Positions 34,114 to 43,089 of a DNA stretch of 64,000 bases are shown here, piece after piece. Position numbers and translations under genes: made by a program. The notes beneath the pieces were generated by a model. The model did not search any database. It had not been told where the DNA came from and saw only the letters and a list, made by a program, of their open reading frames with translations. How positions within the stretch are numbered: position 1 is the first letter of the stretch; the number at the start of each line of letters is the position of its first letter. The DNA is from JAGVSZ01 sp963716855 (lineage in GTDB: Bacteria > Pseudomonadota > Gammaproteobacteria > Burkholderiales > SG8-39), in the NCBI GenBank assembly GCA_963716855.1, contig CAVQUV010000005.1:62001-126000 (forward strand). The letters are read 5' to 3'.

Positions 34114-36243
34114 ATGAATCAGCCGCAGCCCGTTTCGACCGGCGATGCGCTGCCGTCGCTTGCGACGTCGCAGCCCCTCCTCACCGTCCTGCTCGACAGC
34201 CTGGACGGAATGGTCTATCGGCTGCGCGTCGATCCCGACTGGACGATCGAGTACGTCAGCGACGGCTGCGTGTCGCTGCTCGGCCTCCCCGCCGACCGGC
34301 TGGCCGGTCAGGCCCGAATCGTCTATGACCGCCTGATCGATCCCGACGACCGCCAGCGCGTCCGCGCCGAGTTCTATCGCGTGCTGATCGAGGGGCGACC
34401 GTTCGCGGTCGAGTACCGGCTCAGCCTGCCCGACGGGACGTCCAAATGGGTGCTCGAGCGCGGTGCCGCGTTCCGCGACCGGCACGGGCGCCGGATGCTC
34501 GAGGGTTTCGTCGAGGACGTCACCGACCGGCATCGCGCGGTGGAGGCGCTCGCGAACGCGGAGAGCCGCTTTCGCTCGATCTTCGAGAACACCGTCGAAG
34601 GCATCTACCAGACCAGCATCGAGGGCCGCTACATCAGCGCGAACCCGGCGCTTGCACGCATCTACGGCTACGAGTCGCCGGACGAGCTGATGAGCTCGCT
34701 CGCGGCGGCCGGCCGGCACCTGTATGTCGACTCGTCCCGTCGCGCGGACTTCGAGCGGCTGATGCGCGAGGTCGGCTCGGTCACGCAGTTCGAATCCCAG
34801 GTCCACCGCCGCGACGGGTCGGTAATCTGGATCTCCGAGAACGCGCGCGTCGTGCGCGCCGCGGACGGCAGCGCGCACTATTACGAGGGAACGGTCGAGG
34901 ACATCACCGAGCGCAAGCGCTATCAGGCGGAGCTCGAATTCCAGGCGACGCACGACGCGCTCACCGGGCTGCCGAATCGCGGCCTGCTCGAGGACCGCCT
35001 GCGCCAGGCGATCGGCTACGCGCACCGCAACGGGTCACTGGTCGCGGTCGCCTTCATCGACCTCGACCGCTTCAAGGTGATCAACGACAGTCTCGGGCAC
35101 GGCTCGGGCGACGAGGTGCTGATGCGCGTTTCGCGTCGCATCCGCGGCGCGCTGCGCGAGATCGACACGGTCGCCCGCCAGGGCGGCGACGAGTTCGTGG
35201 TGGTGCTCGCCGAGCAGCCGACCGTCGAGTCGGTGGTGGCCGTGGTCGAGCGCATCATCGACGAGGTCGCGCAGCCGGTCACGATCGACAGCCGCGAGCT
35301 GTACGTCACCTGCTCGGTCGGCATCGCGCTGTACCCGACCGACGGCGGCGACGTCACGACGCTGCTGCGCAACGCCGACGCCGCGATGTTCAGCGCGAAG
35401 GAGCGCGGCCGCAACAGCTTCCAGTTCTACGCCCCGAACATGAACGCGCTCGCGCTCGAGCGCCTCGCAATGGAAGGCAGCCTGCGCCGCGCGACCGAGC
35501 GCGAGGAGTTCGAGGTCCATTACCAGCCGCGTGTGGACATCCGCTCCAAGCAGATCGTCGGCATGGAGGCGCTGGTGCGCTGGCGCGACGCCGAGCTCGG
35601 CTTCGTGCCGCCGGCGAAGTTCATCCCGGTCGCCGAGGAAGCGAACCTGATCAACCAGATCGGCGAACAGGTGTTGCGCGCCGCGTGCCGTCAGGCGCGG
35701 GAATGGGTCGATCTCGGCTTCGACGGGCTGAGCGTGTCGGTGAACCTCTCGGCGCGCCAGTTCCGGCAGGGCCACCTCGTCTCGACGATCCAATCGGCCC
35801 TCGCCGAAAGCGGGCTCGAGGCCGAGCGCCTGGAGCTCGAGCTGACCGAGAGCACGATCATGGGCCACGGGCAGGAGTTCGTCGGGATGCTCGCCGACCT
35901 GAAGAAGCTCGGCGTGCGCGTCGCGATCGACGACTTCGGAACCGGCTACTCGAACCTCTCGTACCTGTCGCGCTTCCCGATCGACTCGCTCAAGATCGAT
36001 CGCTCGTTCGTGAGCGAAGTGGCCACCGACCACCAGCACGCGCTGCTGGCGCAAGCGGTGATCTCGCTCGGCCATAGCCTGCGCCTGAAGGTGGTGGCCG
36101 AGGGTGTCGAGACCGCCGAGCAGCTCGACTTCCTGCGCCACCACGGCTGCGACGAGGTGCAGGGCTACTTCTTCTCGAAGCCCGTGCCGCCGGACGAGTT
36201 CACGCGCATGCTCGCGCGCTGGCCGAAGGCGGCGGCGAGCTGA
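34114..36243 (+). CDS. PAS-PAS-GGDEF-EAL protein (c-di-GMP turnover)
   Basis: This 709-residue protein has two PAS domains (about 20-145 and 150-275; each ends in a PAC-type VEDVTDRHRA or VEDITERKRY), a GGDEF domain with intact GGDEF (357-361) and an EAL domain with EAL at 485-487 in VGMEALVRWRD, plus DDFGTGYSNLSYL and KVVAEGVETAEQ. Both the cyclase and the phosphodiesterase active sites look complete, so it could make or degrade c-di-GMP depending on the PAS input. It has no membrane helix and should be cytosolic. The ATG at 34114 follows GAGAAAAGAACAC. Nothing in the sequence identifies the PAS ligand. Confidence 0.94.
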   Translation: MNQPQPVSTGDALPSLATSQPLLTVLLDSLDGMVYRLRVDPDWTIEYVSDGCVSLLGLPADRLAGQARIVYDRLIDPDDRQRVRAEFYRVLIEGRPFAVEYRLSLPDGTSKWVLERGAAFRDRHGRRMLEGFVEDVTDRHRAVEALANAESRFRSIFENTVEGIYQTSIEGRYISANPALARIYGYESPDELMSSLAAAGRHLYVDSSRRADFERLMREVGSVTQFESQVHRRDGSVIWISENARVVRAADGSAHYYEGTVEDITERKRYQAELEFQATHDALTGLPNRGLLEDRLRQAIGYAHRNGSLVAVAFIDLDRFKVINDSLGHGSGDEVLMRVSRRIRGALREIDTVARQGGDEFVVVLAEQPTVESVVAVVERIIDEVAQPVTIDSRELYVTCSVGIALYPTDGGDVTTLLRNADAAMFSAKERGRNSFQFYAPNMNALALERLAMEGSLRRATEREEFEVHYQPRVDIRSKQIVGMEALVRWRDAELGFVPPAKFIPVAEEANLINQIGEQVLRAACRQAREWVDLGFDGLSVSVNLSARQFRQGHLVSTIQSALAESGLEAERLELELTESTIMGHGQEFVGMLADLKKLGVRVAIDDFGTGYSNLSYLSRFPIDSLKIDRSFVSEVATDHQHALLAQAVISLGHSLRLKVVAEGVETAEQLDFLRHHGCDEVQGYFFSKPVPPDEFTRMLARWPKAAAS

Positions 36244-36268
36244 CCTCCCGGCGCGCCGGCGCGCGCAG

Positions 36269-36832
36269 CTAGAACAGGTGCACGCTCGTCGGTGCGAAGA
36301 AGCCGATGCCGACGAAGATCAGCCCGACGACGCCGAGCCCACCGGCGATCCACGCAAGCAGCATGAAGTTGGTGATGATCGCCGCCGAGGCGAGCACGAT
36401 CGCGATCTGGACCGCCGCCGACGCAAGCTCGTAGTGATGGTAGGCCGCCAGCGAGCGGTCGCGCTTTTCCTCCGCTGCCTTGGCGCGCGCGGCTAGCTCC
36501 TTGCGGCCCTCCTGCGTATCCGGCTCGGAGTCGTAGCGCGCAGCGGTCTTCTTCCAGTCCGCAGCCTTTTTCTCCATCGCCTCGCGCACCTGCGCGTTCG
36601 CCTGCCCCGGCGCCTCGACCTCGAAGATCTCGGCCGCCGTGCGCACGGTCGTCAGGCGGATCGTCTTCGACTGGAAGAACGCCCACAGGTTCGAAGCTTC
36701 GATGTTCAGGCTGAGCGCGGTGGTCTGCGCGCTCTTGCCGAGAGTCTCGGAAAACGCGAGCACGAGCGCGAGCACCGCGATCAGCAGCGCGATCTTCTTG
36801 TTGGACGGATCGATGTGGCCTGCGGCGGACAT
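36269..36832 (-). CDS. DUF4337 family membrane protein
   Basis: This 187-residue protein has an N-terminal helix (KIALLIAVLALVLAFSETLG), a central charged, probably coiled-coil region (about 75-130) and two C-terminal membrane helices (VQIAIVLASAAIITNFMLLA and GGLGVVGLIFVGIGFF). This is the DUF4337 layout, with the conserved NLWAFFQSKTIR after the first helix. Function is unknown. It is convergent with the EAL protein and divergent from apt. Confidence 0.85.
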   Translation of the reverse strand: MSAAGHIDPSNKKIALLIAVLALVLAFSETLGKSAQTTALSLNIEASNLWAFFQSKTIRLTTVRTAAEIFEVEAPGQANAQVREAMEKKAADWKKTAARYDSEPDTQEGRKELAARAKAAEEKRDRSLAAYHHYELASAAVQIAIVLASAAIITNFMLLAWIAGGLGVVGLIFVGIGFFAPTSVHLF

Positions 36833-36946
36833 GGCTGTGTCTCTCCCTGTTGAGCAGCGGCGCGTATTGTGGCGAAAGGCGCGCCCGCACGCCATACTGC
36901 CGTTCGTCGTCGAGTTGTTCCGCATCAAGCTGATAGCATCCTGGGA

Positions 36947-37474
36947 ATGGACATCAAGTCGCTCATCCGCACCATTCCCGACTACCCGAAACCGGGGGTG
37001 ATGTTCCGCGACATCACCACGCTGCTGAAGGACCCGGCCGGGTTCCGGCTCACGATCGGCGAACTCGCGGGACGGTACCGCGGCCGTCGCGTCGACAAGG
37101 TGGCGGGCATCGAGTCGCGCGGGTTCATCGTGGGCGCGCCGCTGGCGCACCAGCTCGGCGCGGGGTTCGTTGCGCTGCGCAAGCGCGGGAAGCTGCCCGC
37201 CGAGACCGTCGGCCACGACTACGCGCTCGAGTACGGGGTCGATCGCATCGAGATGCACGTGGACGCGATCCGCTCGGGCGAGCAGGTCCTGCTCGTCGAC
37301 GACCTGATCGCCACCGGCGGCACGGCGGAGGCCGCGGTCCGCCTGATCGAGGGCGCCGGGGCCCGCGTCGTCGAGTGCTGCTTCGTGATCGAGCTCCCCG
37401 AGCTCGGGGGCCGCAAGCGCCTGGCGGGGCTCGGGCACCCGGTCTTCGCGCTGGTCCAATTCGAGGGCGATTGA
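36947..37474 (+). CDS. apt: Adenine phosphoribosyltransferase
   Basis: This 175-residue enzyme converts adenine and PRPP to AMP in purine salvage. The PRPP-binding motif VLLVDDLIATGGTA is intact, and IPDYPKPGVMFRDITTLLKD at the N-terminus and AGIESRGFIVGAPLAH in the hood region are typical. The ATG at 36947 gives the standard N-terminus MDIKSLIRTIPDYP. It is followed 43 bases later by an MFS gene preceded by its own TAGAAT box. Confidence 0.96.
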   Translation: MDIKSLIRTIPDYPKPGVMFRDITTLLKDPAGFRLTIGELAGRYRGRRVDKVAGIESRGFIVGAPLAHQLGAGFVALRKRGKLPAETVGHDYALEYGVDRIEMHVDAIRSGEQVLLVDDLIATGGTAEAAVRLIEGAGARVVECCFVIELPELGGRKRLAGLGHPVFALVQFEGD

Positions 37475-37490
37475 GCGGATCGCGCGCCCG

Positions 37491-37496
37491 TAGAAT
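37491..37496 (+). promoter_or_regulatory. -10-like TAGAAT box before MFS gene
   Basis: TAGAAT stands 21 bases before the TTG start of the MFS gene in the short gap after apt. No convincing -35 is seen. Confidence 0.35.
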
Positions 37497-37517
37497 GCGG
37501 GCCTGCCGGAGCCCGCA

Positions 37518-38648
37518 TTGACGCTCGCCGCGATCGTTCTCCTCACCGTCCTGACGCACACCGCATTCGCCGGCGCGCGCGTCGGCACCTCGCTGTTCGC
37601 GCTTTCCCTCGGCGCCAGCACGTTCGAGGTGGGCGTGATCGGCGCGCTGTTCGCGGCGCTGCCGATGTTCTTCTCGGTGAACGCGGGCCGCGCGATCGAT
37701 CGCGTTGGCGTGCGCCCGCCGTTCCTGCTCGGCACCGCGCTCACCGCCGCCGGCACCGCGCTCGCGTACGCGTGGCCCGCCCTGCCCGCCCTTTATTTCG
37801 TCGCCACCCTGGTGGGGTCGGGGCTCGTGATCGTCCACATCGCGTCGAGCAACGCGGTGGGCGCGCTCGGGGCCCCGGCGGACCGCCCGCGCAATTTCAG
37901 CCTGCTCGCCCTCGGGTTCTCGGGTTCGGGTTTCCTCGGTCCGCTCGCCGCCGGGTTCATGATCGACGGGCTCGGGCACGCGCGCGCCTTCCTGGTGCTG
38001 GCGGTGTTCCCGCTGGTGGCGTTCCTCGCGCTTCTCTTCGGTCGGCTGCGCCTGCCGCGCCCCGCCCCACCGCCGCAGCAACGGGTCGAGCGCCGGGTCG
38101 GGGATCTGCTCGCCGACCGCAAGCTGCGGCACATCCTCGTGGCGAGCGCCCTGTTCAACGTGGCCTGGGACGTGTTCGTCTTCGTCGCGCCGATCTACGG
38201 CACGACGCTCGGCCTGTCGGCGAGCGCGATCGGCGTGCTGCTCGGGGCGTTCGCCGCCGCGACCTTCGTCGTGCGGCTCGCCCTGCCGACGCTGGTGCGC
38301 CGCACGCGCGAATGGACGCTGGTGGCCGTGGCGCTCGGGGTGGCGTGCATCGTGTACGCGGCGTACCCGCTCTTCCGCGACGTCGGGGTGCTGATGGCGC
38401 TCGCGTTCGTCCTCGGACTCGGTCTCGGCATGTCGCAGCCGATCGTGATGTCGCTGCTCTTCTCGGCCGCGCCGCCGAACCGCGCCGGCGAGGTGGTCGG
38501 GCTGCGAACGACGGTCCTCAATTTCATCCAGACGACCATCCCCCTCGCGTTCGGCGCGCTCGGCGCCGCGCTCGGGGTGACGCCGATCTTCTGGGCGATG
38601 GCGCTGTTGCTGGCCGCCGGGACGGCGTTCGCGCGGCGGCGATCCTGA
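37518..38648 (+). CDS. MFS transporter
   Basis: This 376-residue protein has about twelve hydrophobic helices in two six-helix halves. The A-like motif between helices 2 and 3 is reduced to NAGRAIDRVGVRPPF. It starts at a TTG. Its stop overlaps the ATG of the downstream diguanylate cyclase (TGATG), so the two are translationally coupled. Substrate and direction are unknown. Confidence 0.85.
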   Translation: MTLAAIVLLTVLTHTAFAGARVGTSLFALSLGASTFEVGVIGALFAALPMFFSVNAGRAIDRVGVRPPFLLGTALTAAGTALAYAWPALPALYFVATLVGSGLVIVHIASSNAVGALGAPADRPRNFSLLALGFSGSGFLGPLAAGFMIDGLGHARAFLVLAVFPLVAFLALLFGRLRLPRPAPPPQQRVERRVGDLLADRKLRHILVASALFNVAWDVFVFVAPIYGTTLGLSASAIGVLLGAFAAATFVVRLALPTLVRRTREWTLVAVALGVACIVYAAYPLFRDVGVLMALAFVLGLGLGMSQPIVMSLLFSAAPPNRAGEVVGLRTTVLNFIQTTIPLAFGALGAALGVTPIFWAMALLLAAGTAFARRRS

Positions 38649-39877
38649 TGCGGCGCGCGCTGGCCGCCGCCGCGATCGCGGCCCCGCCGCTTGCCGTCCT
38701 CGCGGCGGCGTGGTGGCTCGCGCACCGGCCGGGCGCCTTGCCGCCTGCCGCGGTCGCCATGCTTCCCGGCGCGGCGTACGGCGCGCTCGCCGTCGCGCTG
38801 CTGATCGGGCTCGCCTTCCACCGCGGGCGCATCGTGTTCGCGGCGCTCGCCATCGCGCTCGGATACGCGGCGTTCGCGCAGTTCGTGGCCGGCGCGCCGG
38901 GGACCATTCCGGCGCGCGCCGCGTTCGCCGGGCTGTGCGTGCTCGGGCCGGTCGTGCTCGCCGCGCTCGCCTGGCTCGAGGAGCGGGGAACCTTGAGCGT
39001 GCATGCGCTGCCCCGGCTCGGCGTGATCGCTGCCGCGGCAGCGCTCGTCTGGTGGATCGTCGCCACCGGCCGCGCCGCGACCGTCGACTGGGCGTACGCG
39101 CCGCTCACCGAGACCGCCACGCCGTTCGGTACCCCGATTCCGCAACTCGGGCTGGCGTCGATCGCGCTCGGCCTCGTCGCGATCGCCGGCGCGGCCGCCG
39201 CCAGGCGCTCGGCGGCAGTCGGCGGGCTCGGGTGGGCGCTCGCGGCGTTCGCGCTCGGTCTGCATCTGGCGGGCGCGCGCGCGGCGCTGCCGCTGCTCGT
39301 CGCCGCTGCGGGCCTCCTCCTGGTCGTCGGCGTGCTGCAGGAGACCTATCGACTCGCGTTCCGCGACGAGCTCACCCGACTGCCGAGCCGGCGGGCGCTC
39401 AACGAGCGCCTCAAGGCGGTCGCGCGGCGCTATGCGGTCGCGATGGTCGACGTCGACCATTTCAAGAGCTTCAACGACACCTACGGGCACGACGTCGGCG
39501 ACCAGGTGCTGCGCATGGTCGCCGCGCGGCTCGCGCGCGTGGGCGGCGGCGGACAGGCGTTCCGCTACGGCGGCGAGGAGTTCACCGTGCTCTTCGCGGG
39601 CAAGTCGACGGACGAGGCCCTGCCGCACCTCGAGGCCCTGCGCGCGGACATCGAGGCCTACCGCATGGCGATCCGCTCACCCGACCGCCCCCGGCGCAAG
39701 CGGGCCGGCAAGCGCCGCCGGGCGCCGACCACGAGCGGGCGCACGGTGTCGGTCACCGTGAGCATCGGCGTCGCCGAGCGCGACGACCGCAACGACCACG
39801 CGGAAGCGGTGATCAAGGCGGCGGACAAGGCGCTCTATCGCGCGAAGCGCGGAGGCCGGAACCAAGTCGCGACTTGA
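38648..39877 (+). CDS. Membrane-bound diguanylate cyclase (GGDEF)
   Basis: This is 409 residues. About seven membrane helices fill residues 1-232; the GGDEF domain follows, with TRLPSRRAL, MVDVDHFKSFNDTYGHDVGD and the active loop GGEEF (308-312). All catalytic positions are present, so it should make c-di-GMP at the membrane. A basic insert rich in Arg/Lys (about 342-360, SPDRPRRKRAGKRRRAP) lies before SVTVSIGVAE. Coupling to the MFS gene suggests that transport or membrane state is sensed. The next gene is convergent. Confidence 0.9.
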   Translation: MRRALAAAAIAAPPLAVLAAAWWLAHRPGALPPAAVAMLPGAAYGALAVALLIGLAFHRGRIVFAALAIALGYAAFAQFVAGAPGTIPARAAFAGLCVLGPVVLAALAWLEERGTLSVHALPRLGVIAAAAALVWWIVATGRAATVDWAYAPLTETATPFGTPIPQLGLASIALGLVAIAGAAAARRSAAVGGLGWALAAFALGLHLAGARAALPLLVAAAGLLLVVGVLQETYRLAFRDELTRLPSRRALNERLKAVARRYAVAMVDVDHFKSFNDTYGHDVGDQVLRMVAARLARVGGGGQAFRYGGEEFTVLFAGKSTDEALPHLEALRADIEAYRMAIRSPDRPRRKRAGKRRRAPTTSGRTVSVTVSIGVAERDDRNDHAEAVIKAADKALYRAKRGGRNQVAT

Positions 39878-39884
39878 GCGCGGC

Positions 39885-40772
39885 TCACTCGCAGACGAAT
39901 TCGACGACCGACGCTTCCGGGTCGCTCGTCCGGTGCCCGAGCGCGATGCGACCGTGCAGACGCAGGATCAGCTCTTCGCGGCGCAGGCCCAGTTCGCTCT
40001 CGCCGACGATCGCGACGAACGTGCCGTTCGAGCTGTGATCGACCAGGACGAACTTGTCGCGACGGCGCTCGATCTTCGCGTGCTGGCGGGAGGCCTTGCG
40101 ATCGTCGAGCACGATGTCGCAGGCCGCGTCGCGCCCGAGCGTCACCGCGCCCGCGCCGCTGCCGTCGAACCACAGCTCGCGCCCGCCGAACGCGAGCCGC
40201 AGGCGCGGCACCCGCTCCTCGGTCAGGCGGGTGCCGAGCATCGTCAGCTCTTCCGATTCCTGCCAGACGAGCTCGTGGATCTCGACCGGCTCGCGCTTGC
40301 CTTTCACCGCGACGCGATCGAGCATCCGCGTCTTCTCGTGCAGCGACGCGTCGAGGCGCGCGATCACGTCCTGCGTGGCGATGATCTGCCCGACCTTCGC
40401 GACGCCGGCGACGCGCGCTGCGACGTTGACCGCATCGCCGTAGAAATCGCCGCCGCTCTCGATCGTCGACCCGTAGTGGCAGCCCACGTGGATCGCGAGC
40501 GTCGGGCCGCCCAGCGCGTGCTGCTCGAACACCCGCACGTGCATCGCGCGGGCCGCCTGCAGGGCCGGCGTGGCGTCGTCGAACGCGCACATCAAGCCGT
40601 CGCCGGTGGACTTGACCACCCGCCCGCCGAGCTCCTGGGTGACGCGCTGCAGGAGCCGCAGGCAGGTCTCGACCCGGGCGAGCGCCTGCGCGTCCCCGAG
40701 CTGCTCGTACAGCTGCGTGCTGCCGCTTATGTCGACGAACAGAATCGCGCGGTGCTTCGGGTCCGCGCTCAT
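39885..40772 (-). CDS. Class III nucleotide cyclase fused to FHA domain
   Basis: This 295-residue protein has a class III adenylate/guanylate cyclase domain (1-170) with metal aspartates D14 (LFVDISGSTQL) and D58 (KSTGDGLMCAF) and transition-state residues N116 and R120 (YGDAVNVAARV). An FHA domain (about 190-292) follows with GR at 213-214, SRQH at 228-231 and N249 (HSSNGTF), the residues that bind phosphothreonine. It has no membrane helix. Coupling a cyclase to a phosphothreonine reader, four kilobases from a Ser/Thr kinase, suggests the kinase controls it. Its 5' end is partly duplicated upstream at 40886-40927. Confidence 0.9.
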   Translation of the reverse strand: MSADPKHRAILFVDISGSTQLYEQLGDAQALARVETCLRLLQRVTQELGGRVVKSTGDGLMCAFDDATPALQAARAMHVRVFEQHALGGPTLAIHVGCHYGSTIESGGDFYGDAVNVAARVAGVAKVGQIIATQDVIARLDASLHEKTRMLDRVAVKGKREPVEIHELVWQESEELTMLGTRLTEERVPRLRLAFGGRELWFDGSGAGAVTLGRDAACDIVLDDRKASRQHAKIERRRDKFVLVDHSSNGTFVAIVGESELGLRREELILRLHGRIALGHRTSDPEASVVEFVCE

Positions 40773-41137
40773 GGCAGCCGGAGAGATCGGTTTGACAGCG
40801 CGCCGATCGGGTGCCGCTCCCTGCCCGCGCGCCGCGCGGGTAAGGAATGCGGCGCGCGTTCGAACGGCAGGGGCGCGGTCGATTGGTCGTCGAACAGGAT
40901 CGCGCGGTGCTTCGGGTCGGGGGTCATGACAGGGACATGTACGGATGCCCAGCCGGGCGCGTGCCAGTATATGCGACCCCGCGCGGGCACCCGATGTCGG
41001 GAACCCGCCTTTCGGCCTAGCCGCGGGGCGGATTGACGGGTCCCCAGGCCCCGCCTAGTATCGATAGGCTATCCGCGGCTCGGGCGTCGGTAGCGACAAG
41101 CAGCCGGATACGCTGCATATTCAGGAGAGGGGAGCGC
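40773..41137. other. Divergent intergenic region with gene-start remnant, 365 bases
   Basis: This gap separates the divergent cyclase and FecR-like genes. It contains a partial copy of the cyclase gene start (40886-40927), a GC-rich inverted stretch around 40830-40860 and, near the FecR-like gene, the palindrome TATCGATA (41059-41066) flanked by GCCTA/TAGGC. Otherwise nothing recognisable. Confidence 0.5.
40886..40927 (-). repeat. Partial duplicate of the cyclase gene 5' end
   Basis: These 42 bases match 40731-40772 at 37 positions, including an uninterrupted ATCGCGCGGTGCTTCGGGTC. Read on the minus strand they encode MTPDPKHRAILFDD, against MSADPKHRAILFVD in the intact gene, and then lose homology. 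This looks like the start of a second, deleted cyclase paralogue. Confidence 0.75.
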
Positions 41138-42067
41138 GTGCGCGCTTTGGGCGCTTCGACGTTTTGGCTTGCCGCCGCGTGCCTCGCGGCGCCGCTCGGC
41201 GGCTTCGCCGCGGAGCTGCCGGCGGCCGTCACGCTGCTCGAAGGCCCGGCGGCGGTGCTGCGCGGCACGACCCGCTACGCGCTCGCCGAGGGCGTGCGCC
41301 TGCAGTCGGGAGACATCGTCGAGGTGGGCGACAAGAGCGTCGCGCAGATCGAGTTCGTCGACGGTTTGATCCTCAGCCTGGGCCCGGGCGCGCGGCTGTA
41401 CGCGGCGGCCCTCGTGCTGCGCGCCGCCAAGACCGGCGGGATTTCCGAGCTCTACCTGATGCGCGGCTGGGTCAAGTTCGTGAACGGCAAGGCCGCGGCG
41501 CCGTTCCGGCTGTCCACCCCCGTCTTCGGCATCGCGACGGCGGAGGTGATCGGCGTCGCGCAGGTCGGCGATGCGGAGGGTGCGATGTTCGTCGAGACCG
41601 GAGAGGCGCGCATCGCCGAGGGATTCGTCAAGGCCGTGCCGAGCAGCCCGATCCGCCTGCGGGGCGGCGAGTTCTATACGCGCAAGGCCGAGCAGCGGGG
41701 TGCGGTCCAGCCTCGGCCGTCGAGCGCTTTCGTGAGCGCGATGCCGCGGCCCTACATGGACAACCTGCCCGCGCGCATCGCGAAGTGGAAGGAGCGGGAG
41801 GTGCAGCCGCGGCCGCTCGGCGAGCTCGCCTACGGCGACGTCGAGATGTGGCTGAAGGCGCCTCCCGAGATCCGCAAGGCGGTCATGCGTCCGTTCATCC
41901 CCAAGGCCAACCAGGACGTCGCGTTCCGCTCGGCGCTGATCGCGAACCTCAAGTCCCACCCGGAGTGGGACCCTATACTGTTCCCCGAGAAGTACAAGCC
42001 GAAGCCGCCGCCCGAGCCGCCGGCGGTCGAGGCGCAGCCGGCCGGCAAGGCGGGCCCGTCGCAATGA
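41138..42067 (+). CDS. FecR-like domain exported protein
   Basis: This 309-residue protein starts at a GTG (AGGAGAGGGGAGCGC upstream) and has a signal peptide ending GGFAAE. Residues about 25-110 match the FecR/DUF4880-type periplasmic beta domain: GVRLQSGDIVEVGDKSVAQI followed by DGLILSLGPGARL. The C-terminal half has no recognised domain and ends in a Pro-rich tail. It lacks the N-terminal anti-sigma part and membrane helix of true FecR, so it is better seen as a stand-alone periplasmic FecR-domain protein. Genes for such proteins are often found with cyclases, CHASE2 proteins and kinases; here the cyclase, haem sensor and kinase are adjacent. Confidence 0.78.
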   Translation: MRALGASTFWLAAACLAAPLGGFAAELPAAVTLLEGPAAVLRGTTRYALAEGVRLQSGDIVEVGDKSVAQIEFVDGLILSLGPGARLYAAALVLRAAKTGGISELYLMRGWVKFVNGKAAAPFRLSTPVFGIATAEVIGVAQVGDAEGAMFVETGEARIAEGFVKAVPSSPIRLRGGEFYTRKAEQRGAVQPRPSSAFVSAMPRPYMDNLPARIAKWKEREVQPRPLGELAYGDVEMWLKAPPEIRKAVMRPFIPKANQDVAFRSALIANLKSHPEWDPILFPEKYKPKPPPEPPAVEAQPAGKAGPSQ

Positions 42068-42187
42068 GCAGATGAAGCCGGAGAGGGAACCGATGCCGCA
42101 CGCAGCGCTTCTCCCGAAGTCGGGGAGCACGAGGGGACGCCAGCGGCAGCGCGCCCTCGCATCGTCACGATTGTCCAGGAGACAGCA

Positions 42188-43060
42188 ATGAGACTGATCC
42201 TAAAGTTCAACTTCGTCTTCCTCGTCGTGTTCCTGCTCGGGCTCGGCGCGGCCGGCTACGTCTCGCACGACCTGCTGCAGAAGAACGCGCGCGAGGAAAT
42301 CCTGCAGAACGCGCGCCTGCTGATGGAGGCGGCGCTCTCGACGCGCGCCTACACCTCGGGCCAGATCCGTCCGCTGCTCGACACCCAGATGAAGTACGCG
42401 TTTCTGCCACAGTCGATACCTTCGTACTCGGCCACCGAGGTGCTGGGCGGGCTGCGCAAGAAGTTCCCCGAGTACGGCTACAAGGAGGCGGCGCTCAACC
42501 CGACCAACCCGCGCGACCGCGCGGTGGAGTGGGAGGCCGACATCATCAACCAGTTCCGCGCCAGCCCCGACCGGGGCGAGATCATCGGCGAGCGCGACAC
42601 CCCGACCGGCCGCAACCTCTACATCGCGCGGCCGTTCCAGATCAAGGACCCGGCGTGCCTGCCCTGCCACAGCACCGTGGAGGCCGCGCCCAAGACGATG
42701 GTCGATCGCTACGGGCCCGCGAACGGATTCGGCTGGCAGCTGAACGAGGTCATCGGCGCACAGGTGGTGGTGGTGCCGACCGCGGTGCCCATCGAGCGCG
42801 CAAACGCCGCATTCAAGACCTTCATGACCTCCCTGACGGCGGTGTTCGTGGTGATCGGCGTCGCCCTCAACCTCATGCTGCTCGCGATGGTGATCCGGCC
42901 GGTGACCCGGCTCTCGAAGCTCGCCGACGAAGTGAGCCTGGGCAACATGGAAGTGCCCGACTTCCACGTGCGCGCGAAGGACGAGATCGGCACGCTCGCC
43001 GACTCCTTCAACCGCATGAAGAAGAGCCTCGTCCAGGCGATGAAGATGCTCGAGGAGTAA
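42188..43060 (+). CDS. DUF3365 (Tll0287-like) haem-c sensor with HAMP domain
   Basis: This 290-residue protein has a first membrane helix (about 8-28), a periplasmic DUF3365 domain, a second helix (213-235) and a HAMP domain (236-288) that ends the protein. The periplasmic domain carries a c-type haem motif C157-x2-C160-H161 in DPACLPCHST, typical of redox or gas sensors of this type. No output domain follows HAMP, so the signal must pass to another protein, most simply the Ser/Thr kinase encoded 29 bases downstream. The ATG at 42188 follows CAGGAGACAGCA. Confidence 0.87.
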   Translation: MRLILKFNFVFLVVFLLGLGAAGYVSHDLLQKNAREEILQNARLLMEAALSTRAYTSGQIRPLLDTQMKYAFLPQSIPSYSATEVLGGLRKKFPEYGYKEAALNPTNPRDRAVEWEADIINQFRASPDRGEIIGERDTPTGRNLYIARPFQIKDPACLPCHSTVEAAPKTMVDRYGPANGFGWQLNEVIGAQVVVVPTAVPIERANAAFKTFMTSLTAVFVVIGVALNLMLLAMVIRPVTRLSKLADEVSLGNMEVPDFHVRAKDEIGTLADSFNRMKKSLVQAMKMLEE

Positions 43061-43089
43061 AGCGCCCCGGAGCCGGAGTGCCCTGATCA

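Noticed and set aside
33742..35025. Upstream extension of the PAP2 open frame
   Set aside because: It covers a divergent gap and the antisense of the PAS domains; the PAP2 N-terminus is well explained by ATG 33741.
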